64,000 nt of DNA. It comes from Adiantum capillus-veneris. Taxonomy: Eukaryota; Streptophyta; Polypodiopsida; Polypodiales; Pteridaceae. The first letter of the stretch is position 1. Every line of letters starts with the position of its first letter. The stretch is taken from NCBI GenBank assembly GCA_014529385.2, contig CM043963.1:4809501-4873500 (forward strand), written 5' to 3'. This document shows, piece after piece, positions 1 through 10,472 of this stretch. The translations under genes were made by a program, and so were the position numbers. The notes beneath the pieces are model-generated. The model saw only the letters and a program-made list of their open reading frames with translations, did no database searches and was not told where the DNA came from.

Positions 1-930
1 CAATTCATGTCCAGTCCACTCAAGATTCTGTGCTACCCTTAATGTCGGCAATAGAAATTCTATTGGCAGTATGGCATCAAGACCATAAACAACGTTAAAG
101 GGTGTAGCATTTAGAGCTGTTTTAAATGAAACTCGATAAGCCCATAGAGTGGCATGGACATTCATTTCCCTGTCCTTCCTGAACTAACCACTTAAGTCAG
201 CACCGAGCTAAGAATTTTATTCGTATGCTCAGCTTGTCCGTTTGCTTGTGGGTGATAGGGAGCTGATTTGTTATGGATGACCATAAACTCATTAAGCAAA
301 TACTCTATTACCTCATTGAGGAAATGAGTTCCCCGATCACTAAAAATCTCTATCGGTAGTCCATATCTCATGAATACATACTCATATAAGAATGCCGCAA
401 TGGTTATGGCATCATTCTTTTGGGTTGCTTTATCCTCGGCCAACTTGGTCAAATAGTCCGTAGCTTCAATGATATATTGAGCTTGGGTTCTATAAGCAGG
501 TGGCTGTATCGGTCCAACAAAATCTATACCCCATTTTGCGAACGCTCTAGCCCCCATCATTGGTCTTAAGGGCATGCTATCTACTCGTGTTGGTATTTTT
601 GCTCGTTGACAAGCATCACACCTTCAAACATATTCTTTAGCATGTGCAAAAAGTGTTGGCCACCATATGCCTGCCATCAATATTGCTATTGCGGTGATCT
701 CACTAGAAAAGTGACCTCCAGCTAATCCAGCATGTGCTTGTTCTATCATTGGAATATACTCGTTTTTATTTGCACAAAGACGCAAATGTTGATCTTTACC
801 TCTCCGATACAATTGGTTCACAATAGGAGCATAGTCTCTTGCTTCAGTTTCAATTGCTCTTTGACGGTGTTTACTCATATCCTCAAGAAATTTTCGGCTT
901 GAAAAGTAAGTAACCAGATAATTACTCCAC
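1..930 (-). pseudogene. Element A integrase: second H2C2 zinc module and DDE core
   Basis: Reading right to left, a segment at about 624-930 carries a zinc-binding module: two His in an AHAGLAGGHF context, then CDAC just after an in-frame TGA near 622. The catalytic core follows (192-575), with the first Asp in KWGIDFVGPI, the second in IFSDRGTHF and the Glu in NGQAEHTNKI, spaced as in Ty3 integrases. Below 192 the frame continues in broken form with the usual TPF.VVYG.D..LP.E region to the window edge. The enzyme would insert retroelement cDNA into the genome. Stops and frameshifts make this copy non-functional. The normal integrase C-terminus is not in the window. Confidence 0.8.
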
Positions 931-2055
931 TTAGGAACAGGTGACATTTGAATGAAAAAATGTTACATGAGGAATGGGTGTTTGTTTTTGACATTGAGGG
1001 AAATCTTTTACAAAAGATCTAACATCTCTCCTCATAGTCGGCCAAAATACTCCAAGTCTTAAGATTTGTTGCATAGTTTGGTCTTCCGCAAAGTGAAGTC
1101 CTACTATGGTAACATGTGTTTGACTTAGGTATTGTTCTTTTTCTTCAGGGTTAATGCATAAAAGCAATATCCCGTCCTGATTTCTTTTATATAGCCTTCC
1201 AGCTAGTAATTGATACATAGCCGATTGCTCGATTAAATCAATTGTGATAGGAAGTGGTATTTGTGAATCCACTTGCGCTATTATCATCAATGACACAATG
1301 TTTTCTGACCATCTAGGTATCATTTCCACGGAGAACAAATAGGCATCTGGTAGATCATCGTCTACCCCTTTAGGTGATTCCTCTGAAACAATCCTTGACA
1401 AATAATACACTCGTTGATGTGTAGTGCCTTTTTTTACAACCACGGTGAAATCAAATTCGAGAAGAATGATGAACCATCTCACTATTCTCCCTGTGTTGCA
1501 TGGCTTGTTGACCAAATACAACAAGGCTTGGCGGTCCACAAAGAACACAAACTTGTTGGCTAATAGGTAATGTCTATACTTTTTAACGGCATAGATCATT
1601 CCTAGTCCTTCTCTTTCGATGCTGGTGTAATTCTTTTCTACCATGTTCAATTGTGGGCTAGCATAAGAAATAGGAAAGTCAATTATCCCATCTGCTGGTT
1701 GAGCTAGTATACAACCAATAGCAAAGTTTGAAGCATCTACATGTACGTGGAATACCTTATCCCAATCTGGTGCTTTCAATATTGGAGCTGAGGTGAGAGC
1801 TTGCTTTAGCATCATGAAGTATTCTTCACATGCCTCGGTCCATTCAAAGTGCGTAATCAAGCTATACATGGTTTTTGCAATTATAGCATACATGTAGATA
1901 AACCGTCGGTAATATCCACAATGTCCCATGAAGGCTTGTACCCCCTTGACTATTGTTGGTCGAGGCAAATCAGCAATGACATGAATCTTCTCAATATCAG
2001 TAGCTATGCCATTTTTCGACACTATATGTCCAAGAATTTTTCCTTGTCTTCCTAT
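931..2055 (-). pseudogene. Element A RT C-terminus, RNase H and first H2C2-like module
   Basis: This open frame starts at the junction with element B. It begins with the end of the RT thumb (GKILGHIVSKNGI), then RNase H with Asp in HVDASNFAIG, Glu in SIEREGLGMIYAVKKYRHYL and Asp in FVDRQALL. Next comes a linker and a module resembling the integrase zinc domain (HVTIVGLHF ... VFWPTMRRDVRSFVKDFPQC), in which the first Cys of the CxxC pair is replaced by Phe. A second, better conserved H2C2 module follows in the neighbouring segment. The upstream part of the same pol gene resumes at 13044 on the far side of element B. Confidence 0.82.
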
Positions 2056-4646
2056 TGATAGCCGTTTTTTGGCTCTCATAAAATAATTTTAAGAAGCCCC
2101 TTCACCCCACAAAAACACCTTAGCACAATGACTAGGCTCGCTTTTTCATTGTAAATAGTGTGCGTGTGTTTAGGATTTTTATCGCTTTTTTTTTTTAAAT
2201 CGTTAAGCGAGTCATTGGACTAGGAGACAAAAAAATAAATTTATAATATTACGGTCCTCTTTATATGTAAATATTTTCTATCAAATAAAGGACCTAAGTA
2301 TAAAGCGTTTTTTTTTTCAAATTTTTTGTATTTATATGAATATATATTCCTAGGTGTGCGTTATCAGGCCTAAGTATGCTAGCTTCCATCGCGTGTCATT
2401 TTTTATATATATTTTACTATCATTTTATCCCTTAAGCTCTACTCACGCAAGCCTTGAAAAACCTTTATGTGACTTCATTGTAAAAATTCACTAATAACCT
2501 TATCGACTACGTCATATTTATTTATTTATTTATTTTACATTCCACTCAGTTAAAATATTCACAAGTACATAGATTTTATCTTCAAATAAATTCCATGAAT
2601 TACTCAAAGTAGAGAATAGTTGAGGGTCCCTTCCCTTATGATTTTCCTCCTTTATTTTATATATTTTTTGCCACCATGCATCCCATGTGTCCATTTTTCA
2701 TGACTAGCTAGCTTATCTTCTTACCCCACAAGTATATATTATATTTGATACTTATCCTATACCATACATGTGTGCAAGATCCTTGGCAATATTAGGTCAT
2801 GGTTGATGTATGGGGGGCTCACTTGGAAGACTACAAAGGAAAAAGAATCAAATAGTGGTCCACTTCAAGCTTTAGTAGGTGCTGCAGGGACAGCTTTTTG
2901 CTCGAATTTTGGCACCTTCTTATGATCCGAATTTGAGGATACTTTCAAAAGACAAAACGTAGCTCATGAGCTGAAGTATTTTCCATAATTTTTTTAGAAA
3001 TTTTGAAGTCAAGGACAATTTTACATGGAATTTATGGCTGACTTCAAAACTACCACCTCATACACCCAAAAATTCTTCCTATTTCTCTCACCCTTCCACA
3101 CACCTACTCACTTTTACACACTCCTCCCTCTCCTTCCCACTCCGAAGCCTGCAACTCTGATGTCCTAATTCACCCTCTTCACCATTGCCACTTCTCTCAC
3201 ACCTCCACTTCATCCTCCATTTCTACACCCCTAGGTGCTCCCCTTTCTCTCTAAATATATGTCCATATTACCATACCCTCTTCAGCTTTGTAAAGAACTT
3301 CAAAAAATCAGAAAAAATCCAAGTTTAACCTCTGCAAATGAAGGCTTTTATCATGAATTTTCCAAGGTTTGAGGATAACATAGCTTCATCGACACGCGCT
3401 ACTTCGCCATGCTGACTGCTTCTTCTATCGGTGCTGTAAAGAGGTGAATGTCAACTTCTCCAAAGCTTCAACCTTGCTTTACAAGCTTATCCCTTCTCTA
3501 ACGTTTCTCATCATATATCTCACCATTTGGTGAATGATTTTGTAAATATTTTGTAGTGATAATTACTAACTACTAACCACTAACCTTACTGTAAAATCCA
3601 CCCTCTACTAGAGTAGGCACTCCCAAATTATTCACTCAATCCTCTCTCCTTTCATCCTCAATAATTCTCTTCCCTTGAGCCCACATCCATGTGACTCAAA
3701 GGATAAGAGAGACCCACCCTTATTTTTTTTAAAAAAAAAATATGCATAATCTTTGATTTCTTCAAATAAACCTGATTAGGTCTAATCCTAATCGGGGCTT
3801 GTAAAACCTATAAATAGAGCCCTTCTCTCCCTTGTAAACTATCACATGATCACACTACACCACACCATTCTCGACACATAACACACCACTCTTCAAGCCT
3901 AGTTGTGTAGAGTGTGTGCATTGTGAGTGCTCTATTCCATCACTACACATAGGTGCATGGAGAAACTTGAAGTTAGTTATGCCATCTAGAGGAGTGGAGT
4001 GATACCATACTCTGCATCACACTTGTAGCCTAATTTTGTCCATAAATAAGATTCATAGTTTTGGGTGCAATTGTATGTTGCAACTACGACTCTTCTCTCC
4101 AAATTGACTTGATAAGTTGGCTCATCAGGTGGTTGAAGGTATATTGTCCTTGAAGTCTGTTGTGCTATTTCATGCTTGATGGTTTGAGGGCTTGTTGAAT
4201 TGTTTGCCTAAAAAGTCAATTGTAAGAGGGTGCTCGGTGAGAGGGCTCCCGTGACCCTAAGACAATTTGTGTATTGGCAACAAGGTCAAGTTTTGTGTTG
4301 TCTCTCTATTTCTCATCAAGTTTTGTGTGCATCTAGCCTTTAAGGCTAAGACTGAGTTGCTCAAGTTGATTTGTGCTCTTACCTCTCTCTGGCGTGGTGA
4401 ATGTTTGTGTTTGGTGTGTGTGGCTATCTTGCATTCCCCTAACTTTGTGTGTTTGATTACAAGGAAATATCGCGTGCGTCCTAGTTCGCATCTACAACTA
4501 GGTGGTGCCCCTTTTCTTGTATTGGTTTCTGGCTGTGGGTTGTTGTTATCTTTGATTGTGCTTGCCCCAACCCCAATTGAGCAGCACGGGAGCCTTGAGA
4601 GGTGTTTAGAGGTCGCCTCTCTTGTTGCCCGCCCCGGACCGCCTCA
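2056..4646 (+). repeat. Element B 5' LTR (2.59 kb)
   Basis: The LTR begins TGATAGCC at the break in element A's RT gene and ends CCTCA before AAT and the primer site. It is long for an LTR. A TATA box at 3809 implies a U3 of about 1.75 kb and R plus U5 of about 0.8 kb. An open frame at 4267-4698 in U5 has no recognisable domain and is probably chance. The partner LTR at 10473 matches along its full length with scattered substitutions. Confidence 0.92.
3809..3817 (+). promoter_or_regulatory. TATA box of element B 5' LTR
   Basis: TATAAATAG lies in a CT-rich context (…CCTATAAATAGAGCCC) about 840 bp before the LTR end. The same motif is at 12225-12233 in the 3' LTR. Transcription would start about 30 bp downstream, which sets the U3/R border near 3840. 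Confidence 0.7.
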
Positions 4647-4649
4647 AAT

Positions 4650-4666
4650 TGGTGCCCCTACGGAGG
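4650..4666 (+). other. Element B primer-binding site
   Basis: TGGTGCCCCTACGGAGG follows the LTR after a 3-nt spacer. TGG would pair with a tRNA CCA end. It differs from the initiator-Met primer site of element C and from the TGGCGCCGTTGCC type of element A. The priming tRNA cannot be named with confidence. Confidence 0.65.
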
Positions 4667-5210
4667 AACGAGCGGTTGTGATAGCATACACAAGGTAAGT
4701 CTTCAAAAACTAGATGTGTTTACATGAACAATCCACCACCTCCTAATCGTGCTCATGCAATTCAATTTCATCAGTTTCATTGGGTGCAAGGGATTAGGAT
4801 AAATGTTCGCATTGATAGAAAAATCTTTTTTCAACAACGTATTGTATTCCTCTTTGGTGCTGAAGCATTAAGAGATATTCTACAATCTCCAAATCCTATT
4901 ATACTCCCATTTGTAGACTATAATGTCTCTTTTGATGTACATGTGTTTATCTTGTTTTAGCTAGGTTGATGAATCAAGAGGACTTGTATCGTACATTCAT
5001 TCCTTTGGTTAGACAAGACGTGCATGTAATAGTTGGCACAAAGTTACAATTTCAACGTGTTTGTCGTCGTATGTTTGAACCTAGGCAAGTAGCGGCTATC
5101 AATGCCTCAGTCTAAGCTTTGACGTTTATATTTTCATTCTACTTTGAAATTTGATTTTGCAACACAAAAAACAAAAAAATAAAAAGAAATTTTTGAGTAA
5201 AACCAGCAAC
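4667..5210 (+). other. Element B leader between primer site and gag
   Basis: This is about 540 bp of untranslated leader. A 78-codon open frame at 4724-4960 (starting MNNPPPPNR) has no recognisable domain. It could be an upstream ORF or chance. Confidence 0.45.
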
Positions 5211-6044
5211 ATGGATACAACTAGGCAAATGAGTGGCTACCCCTTGTTCTTTGGAGAGCCTGGGGAGGATGCAGAATTATTCTTAGCAAATTTCAAAATG
5301 TCTTGCCGTATCAAGAGGATAGTAATTGATCAGGAACGTGTAGAAATGTTTGAAGTACTCCTTAGGAAAGATGCTAGCACTTGGTTTGACTCTTTGCCTG
5401 AGGAAGTTAAGGGGAATTACACGAAAGTGTTGACTCAAAACACTCTGAAATTATGGCAAGACATTGTTTCTCATAAGCAAAAAGACTTAGATGACTACTA
5501 CTTGTACAAGCAAGAGTTTCTACGTCTTTGGGCTCTATGGATACGAAATGTTGCTAACCGTGGTGATGGTGCAGAATTTCTCAAGAAGGAGAGGTTCATA
5601 GCCGGACTCTTTCCTGACCTTAAGGTAAAAGTTGAGGCGGGTGCACCTGCTACCTTTGATGTAGCTAAAACTAGGGCTGCTGAGAAATATAGAAAACTCA
5701 AGTACTTAAGGGGGGAGGTTCCAATAGAAGGTCTTAGACCCAAAGGTAAGTCACAAGAATCAACATCTAAGGAGCTTCCTGAGGTAACGGCAGAAGTGAT
5801 TGAGAAGTTAAATGAATCTTTAAGCAGCCTGTCAATTCACCTTGCACGAGTTGTAGGTCCAAAGGGACAAGCAAAGAAGTCTGAAGAGCGAAATCCACGA
5901 CCTAGGAGAGTCTTGCAATGTTGGAATTGCAGTGAGTCTGGACATGGGATGTATAATTGTCCTTGGCCCCGTGGGGAGCCAGGGAGACCTAACTTGAATT
6001 ACCCAGTGATGAATGCAGGTGAAGGAACTAGTCAGCAACCATGA
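5211..6044 (+). CDS. gag: Element B Gag polyprotein
   Basis: The first ATG of the open frame is at 5211. An upstream extension to 5151 would need a TTG start. The ~277-residue protein begins MDTTRQMSGYPLFFGEPGE. It contains a retrotransposon Gag core (FLANFKMSCRIKR ... WFDSLPEE ... LWQDIV ... FLRLWAL) and ends with one CCHC zinc knuckle (CWNCSESGHGMYNC), which binds element RNA. It would form the cytoplasmic virus-like particle. The stop overlaps the start of the next frame as ATGA at 6041-6044, so pol may be made by reinitiation or a frameshift rather than by stop readthrough. The frame is intact. Confidence 0.88.
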   Translation: MDTTRQMSGYPLFFGEPGEDAELFLANFKMSCRIKRIVIDQERVEMFEVLLRKDASTWFDSLPEEVKGNYTKVLTQNTLKLWQDIVSHKQKDLDDYYLYKQEFLRLWALWIRNVANRGDGAEFLKKERFIAGLFPDLKVKVEAGAPATFDVAKTRAAEKYRKLKYLRGEVPIEGLRPKGKSQESTSKELPEVTAEVIEKLNESLSSLSIHLARVVGPKGQAKKSEERNPRPRRVLQCWNCSESGHGMYNCPWPRGEPGRPNLNYPVMNAGEGTSQQP

Positions 6045-8902
6045 CTTCTATAAAGGCCAAATGGAGCAAGACCACCTCCACAAGGAGTGGAAGAGTTCCA
6101 CCTTTGCTAGACCCAAATGTGCATGTGGTAGAGGTGACAAATTCAAAAGAGGTTGACATGGAAGCAAATGGCATTAAGCATGGCCAAGGAAAAGGTAAGG
6201 AGAAAGAAGGGGTTACATCACAAAGTGACCATGGACGAGAAAAGAAGGCAAAGGAGACCAAGGAAGCTAAGAGGACTCGATGTCGTATCAACCTCCAAGA
6301 CTTCCCTCTTGGACATGGTATGGCTCCATACAACCTATTGGAAGACATGAGAGGTAAGGGTCCTGATATCTCATGGCCTCAGTTTCTTGCATTATGCCCA
6401 CAAGTTAGGAGGGATTTAACGAAGGCAGTTAGCACTAGGAGAAAGATAAAAGAGAGTGTTCCTGTTGTAAAAATTGCACATGTTGAAATGAATGAGGATA
6501 TTACACCTGTGCTAGATTTTTACATCAAAGGAAGATTGGTTAGGAAAGGTCTAGTGGATGGGGGTGCACAAATTTGCATCATGACAGAGGGACTCATGCA
6601 AAGACTAGGCATGCACATCCATGAGACACCTGAAATCAAAGTGAAGATGGCAAACAATAGCAAAGCTAGGTGTGTAGGCATTTGTAAAAATGTTTTTGTA
6701 GAGGCCTTTGGCATTAAGAAGGCGGTGGATTTTTATGTTATGTCGACCAAGGGAAGTGGTTATCCATTTATCCTAGGAAGACCATGGCTAATGAAAATGC
6801 GAGCTTTGCAGGATTGGGAGAGTGGAAAATTAATTTGCAGGAATGACAATCATAAGAAGGTTGTCTTTGACATGAAGCAGCAACGTCAAGAGGAGATCCA
6901 TGAAGAATCATCTCAAAGTGAGACGGAGGAAGGCTGGATCGATAGCACTTCAGAAGGAGAAAGTAGTGGCAGCATTATTGAAGAGGAGTCTTCCATCGAA
7001 TTCTTGGGGGTAAGGTTTAAGCCAAACAACCAGGAGACCTCTTGTCGAGGTTTGGAAGAGGTAGGTACTCAAGAGAACCAAAATGTGCAAGATGAAGGAA
7101 TGTTAGAAGGTATGTTGTCTACAACACTTACAAAGGACAAAAGAGAGGAGTTCAAATGTGTGCTAAGGAAATTTCCTGGGCTTTTTGCTAAAGACTACAC
7201 CAATGTGCGTGGAGTAGATGCTATTCAACACAAAATTGAGTTGAAGCCAGAGGCCACACCTAAGGCTCAGAAGCTACAAAGGCTAGGAGTCATCAAGGAG
7301 CAGGCTTTACTCAAGGAGGTAAGGAAGCTTCTAGCAACAGGTTTTATTTATCCAGTGGAGAATTCAGAGTGGGTCTCTCCCGTTGTTGTCACTCCTAAGA
7401 AAAACGGCAAGTGGAGGGTGTGTGTGGATTACCGTCCACTCAATGAGGCAACAAAAAGAGATCACTTTCCCCTCCCATTTCAGGATGAGATACTAAATGA
7501 GGTAGCTGGTCATGAGAAGTACACTGTGTGTGATGTCTACTCAGGTTACATTCAAATAGGTATCGCAGTGGATGATCAATTGAAAACAACCTTTATCCCT
7601 CCTTGGGGTTGTTATGCTTTTAGAGTCATGCCATTTGGTCTGACAAATGCTCCTGCAACATTCCAACATTTCATGAACATGGTGTTTCAAGCATTCTTTG
7701 GAAAGTCAATTAGGGTGTTCATTGATGATTTCTGCATTTATAGCTCAAAATCATTGCATCTACAAAGGGTAGAAGAAGGTTTAAAGAAGTTCTACGACAT
7801 GGGAGGTCAACTCAACCCCGACAAGTGCCACATAGGTGAGGATGAAGTGATCTTGCTTGGCCACAAGGTTTCCTATAAAGGTATTGAGGTGGATCCAGCA
7901 AAGGCAAAGGCTCTTATTGAGCTCCCATCACCCAAGAATCTCAAAGAGGTCATCTCATTCATTCAAAAGGTGAAGTATATGTCACGCTTTATTCACTTAG
8001 CTTCGGAGTTGCTTCATCCTTTGCAAAAGTTGACACAACAAGTAGAATTTGCATGGTCTGATGAGCTTGAAGAGTACTTTTGTAACATTAAAGTCATTTT
8101 GTCAGAGCTACCAACACTCATGCCTCCTTGTTGGGAGTACACATTCTTTGTTAGCTCTAGTGTTGGGAAGGAAACAATTGGTGCTGTGTTACTACAAGAA
8201 GATCCCCACAGTACCAGAATGCGACCCATCTACTTTGCTAGTAGGGTCATGAATGCCTTGGAGAGAGGTTACACGGAGGCAGAACTCATGATGCTTTCTC
8301 TCATGTTTGCGGTGAGAAAGTTTAGATCCTACTTGCTACCAAAATCTTTTGTAATTCTCACTGCAGAAAATTTGTTTCCTTGGGTGTCATCTCAAATGAA
8401 TCTTAGTACTAGGATCGCAAAGTGGATTATGGAGTTGCAAGAGTTTCAATACTCTTTCAAAGTAGAAGATAGTGTGCGTGCACAATTGGCATGGATCCTT
8501 ACTTATAGGGTACATGAGAAGGAGATTAAGGTGCCTGAAGTAAAGACCTTACCATTGCCACCACCTAAAAGTATTCCTAATTCTTTTACCTTGTTTTTTG
8601 ATGGAGCTTTTCGACGAGTCACAGAAAAAGCAGGGGGAGGGCTAGTATTGCTCAACCCAAGTGGAGAGGTGGTCATGAAAGAGAAGGTCAATCTACCAGG
8701 TTCTACTAGCAACAATGAAGCAGAATACGACACACTACTTCATGGTTTGAAGATGTGCATTGGCCAAGGAATACAATGTCTCATGGTAAAGGGAGATGCA
8801 CTTCTCATTGTTAAACAGATTTTAGGCATTTGGGCATGCAAGAGTGAAAGCTTAAGGACGAAAGTTCATGCCATTCGTAGGATGTTTAATCGGTTTGAAT
8901 AA
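6041..8902 (+). CDS. pol: Element B protease-RT-dual RNase H polyprotein
   Basis: This 953-codon frame begins with an ATG overlapping the gag stop. Domains in order: an aspartic protease (GLVDGGAQICIM near residue 170, with Asp-Gly-Gly where DSG or DTG is usual; ILGRPWL is the flap end); reverse transcriptase (KNGKWRVCVDYRPLN, MPFGLTNAPATFQ, catalytic VFIDDF near residue 560 in place of YVDD); the usual Ty3 RNase H, which looks degenerate (FFVSSSVGKETIGAVLL); then a second RNase H (LFFDGAFR, NNEAEY, VKGDALLI). That second domain is the archaeal-type RNase H of Tat-lineage elements. A TAA at 8900-8902 breaks the last domain, and the same frame continues beyond it. Confidence 0.88.
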   Translation: MTSIKAKWSKTTSTRSGRVPPLLDPNVHVVEVTNSKEVDMEANGIKHGQGKGKEKEGVTSQSDHGREKKAKETKEAKRTRCRINLQDFPLGHGMAPYNLLEDMRGKGPDISWPQFLALCPQVRRDLTKAVSTRRKIKESVPVVKIAHVEMNEDITPVLDFYIKGRLVRKGLVDGGAQICIMTEGLMQRLGMHIHETPEIKVKMANNSKARCVGICKNVFVEAFGIKKAVDFYVMSTKGSGYPFILGRPWLMKMRALQDWESGKLICRNDNHKKVVFDMKQQRQEEIHEESSQSETEEGWIDSTSEGESSGSIIEEESSIEFLGVRFKPNNQETSCRGLEEVGTQENQNVQDEGMLEGMLSTTLTKDKREEFKCVLRKFPGLFAKDYTNVRGVDAIQHKIELKPEATPKAQKLQRLGVIKEQALLKEVRKLLATGFIYPVENSEWVSPVVVTPKKNGKWRVCVDYRPLNEATKRDHFPLPFQDEILNEVAGHEKYTVCDVYSGYIQIGIAVDDQLKTTFIPPWGCYAFRVMPFGLTNAPATFQHFMNMVFQAFFGKSIRVFIDDFCIYSSKSLHLQRVEEGLKKFYDMGGQLNPDKCHIGEDEVILLGHKVSYKGIEVDPAKAKALIELPSPKNLKEVISFIQKVKYMSRFIHLASELLHPLQKLTQQVEFAWSDELEEYFCNIKVILSELPTLMPPCWEYTFFVSSSVGKETIGAVLLQEDPHSTRMRPIYFASRVMNALERGYTEAELMMLSLMFAVRKFRSYLLPKSFVILTAENLFPWVSSQMNLSTRIAKWIMELQEFQYSFKVEDSVRAQLAWILTYRVHEKEIKVPEVKTLPLPPPKSIPNSFTLFFDGAFRRVTEKAGGGLVLLNPSGEVVMKEKVNLPGSTSNNEAEYDTLLHGLKMCIGQGIQCLMVKGDALLIVKQILGIWACKSESLRTKVHAIRRMFNRFE

Positions 8903-9115
8903 GTGCAACTATATCATATTCCTAGGAAACAAAATGAAGATGCATATTTACTTGCACAAAAATCAGTTGCATGTGTTGAGAGTGAAGTGCAGGTCATCAT
9001 GGCAGCAACAGTGTTAAAGCAACCAAGGTACCAGGGGATGGAGTCATTGGCTCCCATTGTGAGCTACATTTTAGAGGGCGAGTTTCCAGAGGGCTTCACA
9101 AAGGCTCAAAAGTGA
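8903..9115 (+). pseudogene. Element B pol: end of second RNase H and linker, between two in-frame stops
   Basis: It is in the same frame as the preceding polyprotein. The sequence after the TAA (VQLYHIPRKQNEDAYLLAQK) is the normal C-terminal strand-helix of a plant retroelement RNase H, so the stop at 8900 is a disabling mutation and not the true end. The segment ends at a TGA (9113-9115), after which the frame again runs on into integrase. Confidence 0.8.
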
Positions 9116-10288
9116 AGGCTCATTAAGAAGGCGAGTTCATATTTGTTTTTGGAAGATGCCCTTTACCAAAGGAGAAAAGATCAAGTTTGTAGGAGAATAC
9201 CAACAACCAAGGAGATTCCAGCCATTCTTGACGGTTTGCATGAGGAAGCGTGTGGTGGTCATTTTGCACAGGAACTCACTGCAAAAAAGATTTTGCTTGC
9301 CGGATATGTTTGGCCAAGCTTGCACATTGATGTTCAACATTGGTGTAAAAGCTGTCACAATTGTCAGATTAATGGAAACAAGCGTTTGTTACATGGTCCA
9401 CGTCAATTAGTCCTTGCAAATGGTCCGTTTGAAAAATGGGGCATTGATGCTATGGGTCCATTGCCCAGGACTAAAAATGGAAAATTGTATATCTTGGTGG
9501 CCATAGACTACATGACTAGGTGGGTAGAAGCTCAAAGTGTGGCAAGAGTGAATGAGAGGACAGTTAGCAAGTTTGTGTACACTCACATTTGTTGCAGATT
9601 TGGCACACCTTTGGAGATTGTTTCTGATAATGGTCCAGGGTTTAGGAAGGGCTTGGTCACGGAAGTTTGTGATGAGCTTCACATTCTACATCGGCATAGC
9701 ACACCCTACTACCCTCGGTCAAATGGTTTGGTAGAGAAGGCTAATGGTATCATTGCAGGAATCATCCAAAAGATGGTAAAGAACAAGACAAAGCTATGGG
9801 ATGACTTCTTGGATGGAGCATTGTGGGCCTATCGGACTACCTACAAGGAAGCGACAAAGTTCACACCCTTCCACCTAGTCTATGGTCAAGAAGCTTTGCA
9901 ACCCATCGAGCTCAACATTCCAACAATGCGACTTCATGGAAAGGTGGCACAAGGAGAAGAATCAGCATGGGAAGATCGACTTCTCACCCTTGCAGAACTA
10001 GAATGGAAACGGGAGGCGTCTTATGAGTGCTATAAAAGAAAGGCTACGCAAATAAAGGACAAGCTCGACAAAAAGGTGAAAGACAAAGGGATCAAGGAAG
10101 GAGATTTGGTGCTAAGGTACGATAATCTCCTTGACAATCGCTTTGATGTGAAGTTCAATACAAGATGGCAGGGACCATACATTGTCAAGAAGACCTTCAA
10201 CTCTAGCTACTATCAACTCATGGATTTGGATGGCAAGGAGCACCCCAAGAAGGTGAATGGGTATCGATTAAAGCCTTACTTGAGTTGA
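9116..10288 (+). CDS. int: Element B integrase
   Basis: This frame is the continuation of pol (in phase with 6041) after the TGA at 9113. It has an H2C2 zinc domain (HEEACGGHFAQELT ... CKSCHNCQ). The DDE core has Asp in KWGIDAMGPLP, Asp in VSDNGPGF and Glu in SNGLVEKANGII. The C-terminal domain ends with a GPY/F-like motif (RWQGPYIVKKTFN). No chromodomain is seen, as expected for a Tat-like element. It would integrate the cDNA. Two upstream stops mean it can only be made by readthrough or supplied by other copies. It ends about 180 bp before the 3' LTR. Confidence 0.88.
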   Translation, partial: RLIKKASSYLFLEDALYQRRKDQVCRRIPTTKEIPAILDGLHEEACGGHFAQELTAKKILLAGYVWPSLHIDVQHWCKSCHNCQINGNKRLLHGPRQLVLANGPFEKWGIDAMGPLPRTKNGKLYILVAIDYMTRWVEAQSVARVNERTVSKFVYTHICCRFGTPLEIVSDNGPGFRKGLVTEVCDELHILHRHSTPYYPRSNGLVEKANGIIAGIIQKMVKNKTKLWDDFLDGALWAYRTTYKEATKFTPFHLVYGQEALQPIELNIPTMRLHGKVAQGEESAWEDRLLTLAELEWKREASYECYKRKATQIKDKLDKKVKDKGIKEGDLVLRYDNLLDNRFDVKFNTRWQGPYIVKKTFNSSYYQLMDLDGKEHPKKVNGYRLKPYLS

Positions 10289-10458
10289 GTTCTACCAGAG
10301 GATCTACAAGAGCATGGAACAACTACAATACCATGTAAGTCTTTGATCTTGGTACTACAAGATAAAAATACAACTAAGCCACCACATATCACGAAGGATC
10401 GAAAAACACTCTCATTGGAAGATATGCCTTTTGATGGTACATGAATGTACCATCATCT

Positions 10459-10467
10459 AGGGGAGGG
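10459..10467 (+). other. Element B polypurine tract
   Basis: AGGGGAGGG lies 5 bp before the TG of the 3' LTR. It is the expected primer for plus-strand DNA synthesis. Confidence 0.8.
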
Positions 10468-10472
10468 CTAAA

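Noticed and set aside
2051-2055. CCTAT as a target-site duplication for element B
   Set aside because: The right flank is CCATG, not CCTAT. The element borders rest on the LTR ends and on the interrupted RT gene instead.
4267-4698. 143-codon open frame at the end of element B's 5' LTR, with a 129-codon partner at 12682-13071
   Set aside because: Present in both LTRs, but it crosses the LTR end differently in each copy and has no domain. It is best explained as a chance frame in U5.
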